A stretch of 43,022 bases of DNA from Anaerovibrio slackiae (GTDB taxonomy: Bacteria; Bacillota; Negativicutes; Selenomonadales; Selenomonadaceae), in contig NZ_VUNR01000027.1 of NCBI RefSeq assembly GCF_009695585.1, forward strand, positions 1 through 43,022. Reading direction: 5' to 3'. This document shows, piece after piece, positions 34,129-41,111 of the stretch. Both the position numbers and the translations under genes were made by a program. Each line of letters opens with the position of its first letter. The stretch's first letter is position 1. The notes under the pieces were generated by a model. That model ran no database searches, had not been told where the DNA came from, and saw only the letters and a list, made by a program, of their open reading frames with translations.

Positions 34129-35013
34129 TCAGGCAGTGGGCAGAAGCTCTGCCATAAGCTGCTGCTGATAAGCTGCATCCTCTGTGGCACGGGCAAGGTC
34201 ATCGAAGCGGCCTGCCTTGATGAGGATTCTGTTCAGTGCATTGATTTCTGACTGTCCCTCAGCTTTGCCCTCAGCTTTGCCCTCAGCTCTGCCCTCAGCT
34301 CTGCCCTCAGCTCTGCCCTGGTTGATACCTTGGTTTTTAAACCTCTCCTGGACCAGCTGCATCAAATCATCTAAGGACTCGCACATGTCACTCACTCCTT
34401 TGTCACTTTCTTTGAAATCACTGACTCTGTTGGCCAGCACACGGTAATTCATGTCTGCGGCCCGGGTGCAGAAAAAATCATGCATCAGCCTGCCTACGGC
34501 ATCATCGCCACGGTATTCTCCGTTTACATAGATGATATGTGCACCATCATTTACAGCCTGGCCTGTTTCCATAAGGCAGCGTTCAATGTGGTACAGGGGA
34601 AGCTGCAGCCTGAACTTGTCCTTTTCGGTGATGAAAATCACATAGGTTTCAGCCAGCTGCTCGCCATACCTGCCAATATCGGACTGATTGGCATCCAGGT
34701 AACTGCTGTTGCGGCGCGCCCTCTTGATGCCTGCTCCCTGCTCCGAACGCTGTACCTCTATGTTTACTATTTTACCATCAAAGGAGGCTATGATGTCAAG
34801 CCTTATTTCCTGCCCCTGGAAGCCGGAGATAGTGTATTCGACGCTGCTGGATATGACCTTTAAATCCGGCTTGTCCAAAATAATCTGCAACACCAGCTCA
34901 ATACATTCATCATGCCCCTCAAATACCTTCTTCATGAAGGCATCGTCGATGATACGCAACTTGTGCTTAACAATATAGATGATCTGCGCCCTCAAGTCTT
35001 CGTTCGTATACAC
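34129..35013 (-). CDS. Rpn/PD-(D/E)XK nuclease family protein
   Basis: This 294-residue protein resembles Rpn (recombination-promoting nuclease) proteins, also annotated as PD-(D/E)XK nuclease family transposases. The nuclease core has RLDIIASFDGKIVNIEVQRS (about 75-94), where the Asp and the E-x-Q pair fit the motif, followed by SSYLDANQ and the YVIFITE strand. Near the C-terminus AEG repeats (RAEG and KAEG, five units) are encoded by 12-base tandem repeats. A GTG start at 35013 is preferred, with AAGAGGGG 9 bases upstream; the longest frame starts at 35085. It converges on the defence cassette and is adjacent to the palindrome block. Such proteins are often found near repeats, but a link is inferred only. 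Confidence 0.8.
   Translation of the reverse strand: MYTNEDLRAQIIYIVKHKLRIIDDAFMKKVFEGHDECIELVLQIILDKPDLKVISSSVEYTISGFQGQEIRLDIIASFDGKIVNIEVQRSEQGAGIKRARRNSSYLDANQSDIGRYGEQLAETYVIFITEKDKFRLQLPLYHIERCLMETGQAVNDGAHIIYVNGEYRGDDAVGRLMHDFFCTRAADMNYRVLANRVSDFKESDKGVSDMCESLDDLMQLVQERFKNQGINQGRAEGRAEGRAEGKAEGKAEGQSEINALNRILIKAGRFDDLARATEDAAYQQQLMAELLPTA
34256..34315 (-). repeat. 12-bp coding tandem repeat in the Rpn gene
   Basis: Five consecutive units of CCCTCAGCTYTG on the plus strand (34256-34267 and four more) encode alternating AEGR/AEGK in the Rpn-like protein. Unit length is a multiple of three, so copy-number change would not shift the frame. Confidence 0.9.
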
Positions 35014-35204
35014 AATAAGCACCCCTCTTATTATATTTGGTATATATGTATTATACCATAAAGAAAAGATAATTACCATGACCAAGACTCATGCCGTAAG
35101 GCAGGAGGACAGCCCGAAACTTTTGGACACTATTGTTAATTCCAGTTTGTCGTAGTGCTTAATTGTTACTTCGTGCATATACTGATGATGTAGTTTGATA
35201 TTTC

Positions 35205-35402
35205 GTGGACTCTGTTCAGACATTATAAAGGGACAGGTAGCGGCAGTACCCATAGAAAACTCGCTCTCGCTCTTAGCACAGCCTCGCGCTTCTAAGCTCC
35301 TGCATCGCTTACGCTCGCACTCGCTAAGAAGCGAGGCTGCACTCAAGGTTTTCTTTGGGTATATGCCGCACCTGTCCCTCTTTTTGTCTGAACAGATATG
35401 CA
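35205..35402 (+). repeat. palindromic element A, copy 2
   Basis: TCTGTTCAGAC at 35211 and GTCTGAACAGA ending at 35396 bound a 186-bp unit. The arms pair over about 50 bases: AGGGACAGGT, GCGGCA and TACCCATAGAAAAC on the left match their complements on the right with few changes. The core GCCTCGCGCTTCTAAGC / GCTAAGAAGCGAGGC is identical to that of copy 1. It is non-coding; a short ORF on the minus strand is an artefact of the repeat. Confidence 0.85.
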
Positions 35403-35452
35403 CGTAGTTATCAACTATATTCTGCTGTACGCTACCAAGGTAATCAATCTAA

Positions 35453-35635
35453 CTTTACGAGCAAGCCTGAAATAGGGGGGGCTGGGAGGCTGGCGAAGCC
35501 TGATACTGCCAACAACTATGCAAGGCAACCTGCTATTGTGAGCAGAGTTGTTGGCACTGTACGTTTATGCAACGGTCGGCAATAACAGGTTTCGCCAGCC
35601 ACTTCGTCCCCCCTATTTCAGGCTTATTCGTAAAG
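35453..35635 (+). repeat. palindromic element B, copy 2
   Basis: CTTTACGAGCAAGCCTGAAA (from 35453) pairs with TTTCAGGCTTATTCGTAAAG (to 35635), two mismatches, and both arms continue as ATAGGGGGG / CCCCCCTAT. Inside are GGCTGGCGAA (35488-35497) and TTCGCCAGCC (35591-35600), plus CAACAACTATGCA-type blocks shared with copy 1 at 955-1076. It is non-coding. Confidence 0.78.
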
Positions 35636-35691
35636 CTGTATGGGGCACTATGGTAACAAATAATGTATGCGGTTCTGTCATTTTGTTTATA

Positions 35692-35877
35692 TCTGTTCAG
35701 ACAAAGAAAGGGATGAGTGAGGACAGTACCCATAGAAAACCTTTGTTGTGCCTCGTTACTTCATTCATCAGAGCCGCAGGCGATAGATGAATGTTAGTAA
35801 CGCGAGGCACAACTAGGAGCGAGAGCGTGTTTTCTATGGGTAGCTGTCCCGCTCAGCCCATTTTTAATCTGAACAGA
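35692..35877 (-). repeat. palindromic element A, copy 3 (inverted)
   Basis: The termini TCTGTTCAGAC (35692-35702) and TCTGAACAGA (35868-35877) enclose 186 bp, the same length as copy 2. Read on the minus strand it begins with the GTGGAT flank, CCCATAGAAAACACGCTCTC and then a different core hairpin (GTGCCTCG ... CGAGGCAC) in place of the copy 1/2 core. So the arms are conserved but the core differs. Confidence 0.8.
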
Positions 35878-35951
35878 ATCCACAAACTAACAAAACTCAT
35901 CCGTTAATGTTCTAAAAGTCTCGTACCTTCACGACGGCAAACTGAAATCCT

Positions 35952-36323
35952 TTATTTTATTGGTGGCAGAACCTCCAGCCAGTATCCATCCGGATCCTTG
36001 ATGAAGTAGATGCCCATCTGGGGATTTTCGTAGCAGATGCAGCCCATGGCCTCATGCTTGGCGTGAGCGGCCTCGTAATCATCGGTGCGGAAGGCCAGGT
36101 GGAACTCGCAGTCCCCCAGGTTGTAAGGGCGGTCCATGTCCCGGAGCCAGGTCAGCTCCAGCTCGAAGTCGGAGTTTTCGTTAGCCAGGTACACGATGAT
36201 AAAGGAGCCGTCAGCGGCCTCCTTGCGGCGGGTTTCTTTCAGTCCCAAAGCTTCCTCATAAAATGCCATGGACTTTGCCAGGTCTGCCACGTTATAATTT
36301 TCGTGAATCATTTTGAACTGCAT
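35952..36323 (-). CDS. VOC-family (glyoxalase-like) protein
   Basis: This 123-residue protein has the paired beta-alpha-beta-beta-beta repeats of the vicinal oxygen chelate superfamily. MIHENYNVADLAKSMAFYEE opens the first repeat, and FHLAFRTDDYEAAHAKHEAM with YFIKDPDGYWLEVLPP forms the second. Metal-binding candidates are His7, Glu in FELELTW, His in EFHLAF and Glu in WLEVLP, the pattern of lactoylglutathione lyase (GloA, EC 4.4.1.5), but the substrate is not certain. ATG 36323 has AGAGGTAG 6 bases upstream. It diverges from the DUF2156-GNAT gene across 156 bases. Confidence 0.85.
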   Translation of the reverse strand: MQFKMIHENYNVADLAKSMAFYEEALGLKETRRKEAADGSFIIVYLANENSDFELELTWLRDMDRPYNLGDCEFHLAFRTDDYEAAHAKHEAMGCICYENPQMGIYFIKDPDGYWLEVLPPIK

Positions 36324-36479
36324 ACTTTCTACCTCTTTTCATAAACCTATTGTAATATGTTGTAAAGCTTCTGTTATTATTTTATCAAAAAAGGGGCGGC
36401 ATGACAATTTTTGTGGTATAATGACTTTTGCGTGATGAAAGTAAAGAAGATTTAACTAGTATGTAAGTAGGTAATGATT

Positions 36480-38240
36480 ATGGAAGATTATAATTTTCAC
36501 GAGGTTGGCATAGAGGACAAGGACTGGATCAAGGCACGGCTGGCGGAGGATGATGGCAACAGCTGCGAGCGTTCCTTCAGCACGATTTTCCTGTATCGGA
36601 AGCTTTATCATGTGCAGGTGGCGGAGATTGCAGGCTGCCTGGTTTTTCGCTGCATGTACAAGACCATGAAGGAAAACGTGCCGTACTGGACATATTATTT
36701 TCCTATCGGTGCTGGTGACAAGAGGGCAGCCCTGGAAATCATGCTGGAGCTGTGCCGCCAGGAAGGTATTCCCCTGCATTTGGAGCCCATTCTCGCCCAG
36801 GAGCGGGAGCTTCTTCTGGAGTGGTTCCCGGGGAGGTTTTTAATCGAGTCCAACCGTGATTGTTATGATTATTTGTACAGCCGTGAAAAGCTGGCGTCTT
36901 TGAAGGGCAAGAAAATGCAGAAAAAGCGCAATCATATTGCCCGCTTCAAAGATGATGAGAATTGGAGCTATGAGCCTATCACCAGGGAAAATCTGGCGGA
37001 GACGCGCTTTATGGCGCGGAACTGGATTTGCTCCCGGGCGGAAAAGTGGAATGAGGACATGGAAAATGAGTTTTCCGTGCTGGAAGATGCCTTTGTCAAT
37101 TATGAGGCAATCGGACTGAAGGGTGGCATCCTGAGGCGTCATGAGGACATTGTGGCATTTACCATGGGAGAGCCGTTGAACTCTAATACATTTCTGGTGC
37201 ATTTTGAAAAGGCCTTCCCGGAGGTGCAGGGTGCCTATCCGATGATTAACCAGCAGTTTGTCCAGCATGCCACGGAGGGCTTTGAGTATATCAATCGGGA
37301 GGATGATATGGGCGACCTGGGGCTTCGCAAAGCGAAGCTGTCCTATTATCCTGAAATCCTGCTGAAGAAGTATGTGGCGGAAACTGCGGATGTGGTTATG
37401 GCGGATCCTGTCCGCGACCGGGAGGCAATCCATGCCATGTGGGAGCAGTGCTTTGGGGATAGCCCGGAGTTTATTGATTTTTACATGTCAAAGCGCATGA
37501 GCGAGCTGAATATGCTGGTGATTTACCGGGATGGCAGGGCGGTGTCCATGGCAAGCTTCCTACCGGCAGATATTCAGACCGCCATCGGCAATATTGAGGG
37601 CTACTATGTGTATGCGGTGGCTACCCTGCCGGAGTATCAGGGGCAGGGGCTGTCAAGCCGGATTTTGCAGTTTGCCCAGCAGCATTGGCAGAAGCCGCTG
37701 ATTTTGTCACCGGCGGAGTCAGATTTGCGGATTTTCTATGCCAAGCGGGGGTTCCAGCCGGTGTATGACAAGAAGTTTTATGCCCTGCAGCCATGCCGGG
37801 AGCAGGAGGCGGCAGATGTGGCATTGAAGCCTGCTACGGCAAAGGAGTACAAGGCCATCCGTGATGCCAAGTGGCAGGGCCCGGGCTATGTGGCGTGGCT
37901 GGAGGAGGATATTGCCTACGCCATGGAGCATGCTGCCTTCCAGCAGGGGGAAACCCTTTTGGTGAAATGCTGCCATGAGGGCGAGGGAGAGACGCCACAG
38001 CACATCCTCATGTATACCTTGGACGGGGAGACCATGCGGATAGTGGAGTCCACCCTGAACCTCAGTCAGCTGCCGAAGCTCCTGCCTCTCCTGGCAAGGC
38101 GGGCGGCAGAGCTGCATCCTGAAAGCCGGAAGGTGCGCAGCTTTGAGTACAGGCTGCCGGACGGCATGGTCTGGCTGCCGGAGCGGCTGAAAACTACCAG
38201 ATTAAAGCGGCGGGGGTATTTCAACCTGGTGCTGGATTAA
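36480..38240 (+). CDS. DUF2156-GNAT fusion protein
   Basis: This protein of about 586 residues joins two acyltransferase-like modules. Residues 1-300 match DUF2156, related to the C-terminal domain of phosphatidylglycerol lysyltransferase (double GNAT fold), with WTYYFPIGAGD, KKMQKKRNHIARFK and LGLRKAKLSYYPEILLKKY. Residues 305-440 are a GNAT acetyltransferase with YAVATLPEYQGQGLSSRILQ (acetyl-CoA loop QGQGLS) and FYAKRGFQPVYDKKFYALQP. A third, unrecognised region runs to the end. ATG 36480 is chosen (TAGGT 7 bases upstream) over ATG 36474. The substrate is unknown. No membrane segments are seen, so it is not a full lysyltransferase. Confidence 0.82.
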   Translation: MEDYNFHEVGIEDKDWIKARLAEDDGNSCERSFSTIFLYRKLYHVQVAEIAGCLVFRCMYKTMKENVPYWTYYFPIGAGDKRAALEIMLELCRQEGIPLHLEPILAQERELLLEWFPGRFLIESNRDCYDYLYSREKLASLKGKKMQKKRNHIARFKDDENWSYEPITRENLAETRFMARNWICSRAEKWNEDMENEFSVLEDAFVNYEAIGLKGGILRRHEDIVAFTMGEPLNSNTFLVHFEKAFPEVQGAYPMINQQFVQHATEGFEYINREDDMGDLGLRKAKLSYYPEILLKKYVAETADVVMADPVRDREAIHAMWEQCFGDSPEFIDFYMSKRMSELNMLVIYRDGRAVSMASFLPADIQTAIGNIEGYYVYAVATLPEYQGQGLSSRILQFAQQHWQKPLILSPAESDLRIFYAKRGFQPVYDKKFYALQPCREQEAADVALKPATAKEYKAIRDAKWQGPGYVAWLEEDIAYAMEHAAFQQGETLLVKCCHEGEGETPQHILMYTLDGETMRIVESTLNLSQLPKLLPLLARRAAELHPESRKVRSFEYRLPDGMVWLPERLKTTRLKRRGYFNLVLD

Positions 38241-38270
38241 TGCAGTATCGTTCAGCTGTGCCGGGGTAGC

Positions 38271-38292
38271 AGTCCCTTTGGGGGGACTTTTG
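38271..38292 (+). terminator. weak terminator after the DUF2156-GNAT gene
   Basis: AGTCCC (38271-38276) pairs with GGGACT (38283-38288), and TTTT overlaps the stem end. Only moderately stable. Confidence 0.45.
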
Positions 38293-38301
38293 CAAAACAG
38301 C

Positions 38302-38330
38302 TTGAGGAAAAGGTATTTCTGTGGTATCAT
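38302..38330 (+). promoter_or_regulatory. candidate purC promoter
   Basis: TTGAGG (38302-38307), a 17-base spacer and TATCAT (38325-38330) lie 84 bases upstream of the purC start. Confidence 0.5.
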
Positions 38331-38413
38331 AAAATTTGCGTTAGGATGTACAGGTGCCGGATAGTGCAGAAAGCCGGATTGTACAGAAATTTATCAAGAC
38401 ACAGGAGGAAATT

Positions 38414-39283
38414 ATGAAAGAGTATAAGCCATTCAAATCAGGTAAGGTTCGTGAGGTATACGATGCAGGCGATAGCATCATCATGGTAGCTACTGACCGT
38501 ATTTCCGCATTTGACCACATTCTCAAGAACAAGATTACTCAGAAGGGTGAGGTACTTACCCAGATGTCCAAGTTCTGGTTTGATTTGACTGCTGATATTG
38601 TGCCAAATCACATGATTTCCGTTGATAATAAGGATATGCCGGAGTTCTTCCAGCAGCCGCAGTTCCAGGGCAACAGCATGATGTGCAAGAAGCTGACCAT
38701 GCTGCCTATGGAGTGCATCGTCCGTGGCTACATCACCGGCAGCGGCTGGGAGAGCTATCAGGAGAACGGTACTGTCTGCGGCATCAAGCTGCCGGAGGGG
38801 CTGAAGGAGTCCCAGCAGCTGCCTGAGCCTATCTTTACTCCTAGCACCAAGGCTGAGCTGGGTGACCATGACATCAATGTCAGCTTCGAGGAAGGCGTCA
38901 AGTATGTGGAGAAGGAGTTCCCTGGCAAGGGGCTGGAATACATGACCATGATGCGTGATGCCACCATCGCCATCTACAAGAAATGCGCTGCTTATGCCCG
39001 TGAGCATGGCATCATCATCGCTGATACCAAGTTTGAGTTCGGCATTGATGAGAACGGCACTTTCATGATTGGTGATGAGATGCTGACTCCGGACAGCTCC
39101 CGTTTCTGGCCGCTGGAGGGCTATGAGGCAGGCAAATCCCAGCCATCCTATGACAAGCAGTTTGTCCGCGACTGGCTGAAGGCAAACCCTGACAGCGATT
39201 ATCTGCTGCCGGATGAGATTATTGACAAGACCATTGCCAAGTACAAGGAAGCTTATGCCCTGCTGTCCGGCAAGGAGCTGTAA
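38414..39283 (+). CDS. purC: phosphoribosylaminoimidazole-succinocarboxamide synthase
   Basis: This 289-residue enzyme (SAICAR synthase, EC 6.3.2.6) joins CAIR and aspartate using ATP in purine synthesis. Family blocks are intact: SGKVREVYDAGDSIIMVATDR near the start, SAFDHILKNKI, ECIVRGYITGSGWESYQ, LPEPIFTPSTKAELGDHD, ADTKFEFGID and EMLTPDSSRFWP. ATG 38414 has GGAGGAA 5 bases before it; longer in-frame starts upstream lack a ribosome-binding site. No other purine genes are adjacent. Confidence 0.96.
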   Translation: MKEYKPFKSGKVREVYDAGDSIIMVATDRISAFDHILKNKITQKGEVLTQMSKFWFDLTADIVPNHMISVDNKDMPEFFQQPQFQGNSMMCKKLTMLPMECIVRGYITGSGWESYQENGTVCGIKLPEGLKESQQLPEPIFTPSTKAELGDHDINVSFEEGVKYVEKEFPGKGLEYMTMMRDATIAIYKKCAAYAREHGIIIADTKFEFGIDENGTFMIGDEMLTPDSSRFWPLEGYEAGKSQPSYDKQFVRDWLKANPDSDYLLPDEIIDKTIAKYKEAYALLSGKEL

Positions 39284-39330
39284 TATAGCGGCAGAATATG
39301 TGCTGCATGATGTATCTGGCGCAAGGCAGA

Positions 39331-39362
39331 TGGTAAACTTAATATAGCGCATTAGTTGACTA
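39331..39362 (+). promoter_or_regulatory. BirA-like biotin operator
   Basis: TGGTAAACT (39331-39339), a 14-base gap and AGTTGACTA (39354-39362) form an imperfect inverted repeat resembling the BirA consensus TTGTAAACC-N14/15-GGTTTACAA. It overlaps the -35 box of the bioY promoter, which would fit biotin repression. Confidence 0.5.
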
Positions 39363-39384
39363 AATTGCCTCCCGGGGGTATACT
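39356..39384 (+). promoter_or_regulatory. bioY promoter
   Basis: TTGACT (39356-39361), a 17-base spacer and TATACT (39379-39384) form a near-consensus promoter 37 bases upstream of bioY. Confidence 0.7.
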
Positions 39385-39421
39385 GATATGAGAGTATTGG
39401 TATTACCGGGAGGTCTTTATT

Positions 39422-39955
39422 ATGAAGGATAAGGTATTTACGCCCCGTTCCATGGGCAGGATGGCCATGTGCGTGGCACTGATAAGCGTTGGTGGATATA
39501 TTGCTTTTCCGACGCCTTTTTCGCCGGTCATGGTGACGGCTACCACTCTGGCTCTGGGCATAACAGCATTGATTTTGCCGCCCAAGCAGACTGCGGTAGC
39601 TATCCTGGCATGGATTCTGCTGGGGGCAGCTGGCGTGCCGGTATTTTCCGGCGGACAGGGAGGCATTGGCAAGCTGCTGGGGCCCAGCGGCGGCTTTTTT
39701 CCCGGCTTTTTCGTGGGCTACACCTGCGTAAGCTATTTAAAGGGCAAAAGCTATGACTGGAAGCGGTATCTGCTGGTGCTGCTGGCGGTGGCATTTCCTG
39801 CTACCTATATCCTGGGGATTGCCTACATGATGCTGACACTGCATGTAGAGCTGTGGCAGGCAATGACCATGGCGATGTTCTCCTTTATTCCGGGGGATAT
39901 TATCAAGGCTGTGGCGGCGGCATTCCTGGGAGTGCGGCTGAACAAGGTGCTGTAA
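39422..39955 (+). CDS. bioY: biotin transporter BioY
   Basis: This 177-residue membrane protein is the substrate-binding S component of an ECF-type biotin importer. About six hydrophobic segments are visible. Signature motifs are FPTPFSPVMVTATTLAL and the conserved GGQGGIGKLLGPSGGFFPGF loop that binds biotin. Start ATG 39422 has GGGAGGT 7-9 bases before it. No ECF ATPase genes are adjacent, so it acts alone or with shared modules. Biotin supply would support the biotin-dependent decarboxylase encoded at 22598-24320. A BirA-like site overlaps the promoter. Confidence 0.93.
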   Translation: MKDKVFTPRSMGRMAMCVALISVGGYIAFPTPFSPVMVTATTLALGITALILPPKQTAVAILAWILLGAAGVPVFSGGQGGIGKLLGPSGGFFPGFFVGYTCVSYLKGKSYDWKRYLLVLLAVAFPATYILGIAYMMLTLHVELWQAMTMAMFSFIPGDIIKAVAAAFLGVRLNKVL

Positions 39956-39982
39956 GCCATATATTTGCCGGGGGTTCAAGTG

Positions 39983-40022
39983 GCAGTTATCAGGGGATTT
40001 AACCTGATAGCTGCTATTTTTG
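39983..40022 (+). terminator. bioY intrinsic terminator
   Basis: GCAGTTATCAGG (39983-39994) pairs with CCTGATAGCTGC (40003-40014), with one G-T, and is followed by TATTTTTG. Confidence 0.8.
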
Positions 40023-40046
40023 TGGAATTTTTTTCTTTACTTCAAT

Positions 40047-40081
40047 ATATATCGTGATATATCGTGCATCTATGCTATAAT
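40047..40081 (+). promoter_or_regulatory. dyad and extended -10 upstream of the pseudouridine synthase gene
   Basis: ATATATC-GT-GATATAT (40047-40062) is a perfect dyad and also part of a direct repeat of ATATATCGTG. TGC-TATAAT (40073-40081) is an extended -10 element without a clear -35 box. Confidence 0.4.
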
Positions 40082-40111
40082 AATCCTATTGAAAGTTTTG
40101 CGGAGGTATTT

Positions 40112-41047
40112 ATGAAAGGAAAGCGCAGGGAAAAGAATTCCAGCCTGAAAAAATACATTGTAGCAGCTCGTTATGATGGAATGGAGCTGGAGCAGTATCT
40201 GAAGGAGGTTATGTCTGTATCGGCACGGCAGCGGCAGAAGCTGTTTTTCAGCCGGGGTGTGTATGTGAACGGCAGCAGCGCCCATACGAAAAGGCTGCTG
40301 AAGGCTGGCGATATGGTGGCAATCCGCCAGTTCAAGGATACCGGCTATGGGGTAGTGCCGGAGGAAGGTGCAGTGGAGGTTCTCTACGAGGACAATGAGG
40401 TGATTGTGCTGAACAAGCCTGCCGGGATGCTGGTGCATCCTGCCGGGCAGACCGGCTCCGGCACCCTTGCCAATTATTTGGCACATTATTTCAAGGTCAA
40501 GGGGCAGATGGTGACAATCAGGCCTCTGCACCGCCTGGACAGGGATACTACCGGCTGCGTGCTGTTCGCTAAAAGCTCTGAGGTGCAGGCAAAGCTGGAA
40601 GCTTCCCTGGCAGCAGGCCGGCTGCACCGCAAGTATGAGGCAGTTGTCTCTGGTGATGTGGCTCTGCTGCAGGCAAAATTCCCGGAGGGTACCATCAATC
40701 TGCCTATAGGCAGGAATCCCCTGCAGCCCAATCGCCGTCAGGTGATGGCAGGTGGCAAGGAGGCTGTTACCCATTTTCAGGTGCTGAAGCAGGGCAGGGA
40801 GCATAGCCTCTTGCAGCTGACGCTGGAAACGGGGCGCACCCACCAGATCAGGGTGCACCTGGCTCATGCAGGCTGCCCGGTGGCAGGTGACAGGATGTAC
40901 GGCAGCCGCAGCAGGGCAATCAGGCGGCAGGCACTGCACGGGGCAGAGCTGGATTTTTGGCAGCCGGCTACAGGCAGGCGCATTGTGGTCAAGGCACCTT
41001 ATCCTGAGGATATGCAGGAGCTGATCAATATAATTGATGCTGAATGA
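40112..41047 (+). CDS. RluA-family 23S rRNA/tRNA pseudouridine synthase
   Basis: This 311-residue enzyme isomerises uridine to pseudouridine in RNA. An N-terminal S4-like RNA-binding region (about 15-85; QKLFFSRGVYVNG and RLLKAGDMVAI) precedes the catalytic domain with YEDNEVIVLNKPAGMLVHP and RPLHRLDRDTTGCVLFAK, where the Asp of RLDRDT is catalytic. LETGRTHQIRVHLAHAGCPV is the family signature. It is RluD-like, but the target base cannot be deduced. ATG 40112 has GGAGGT 6 bases upstream; an earlier in-frame start at 40064 lies in the promoter. Confidence 0.93.
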   Translation: MKGKRREKNSSLKKYIVAARYDGMELEQYLKEVMSVSARQRQKLFFSRGVYVNGSSAHTKRLLKAGDMVAIRQFKDTGYGVVPEEGAVEVLYEDNEVIVLNKPAGMLVHPAGQTGSGTLANYLAHYFKVKGQMVTIRPLHRLDRDTTGCVLFAKSSEVQAKLEASLAAGRLHRKYEAVVSGDVALLQAKFPEGTINLPIGRNPLQPNRRQVMAGGKEAVTHFQVLKQGREHSLLQLTLETGRTHQIRVHLAHAGCPVAGDRMYGSRSRAIRRQALHGAELDFWQPATGRRIVVKAPYPEDMQELINIIDAE

Positions 41048-41111
41048 TGATGAATAATGAATAATGATGGATGATAAATGTTGAATATTGATAAGGCAAG
41101 GAGCATGGGGC

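Noticed and set aside
34256-34315. Possible CRISPR-like repeat array
   Set aside because: The 12-base units have no spacers and encode the AEG repeat of the Rpn-like protein.
36394-36422. TATAAT at 36417 as promoter of the DUF2156-GNAT gene
   Set aside because: The -35 position reads GGCGGC-like sequence and there is no extended -10, so it was not listed.
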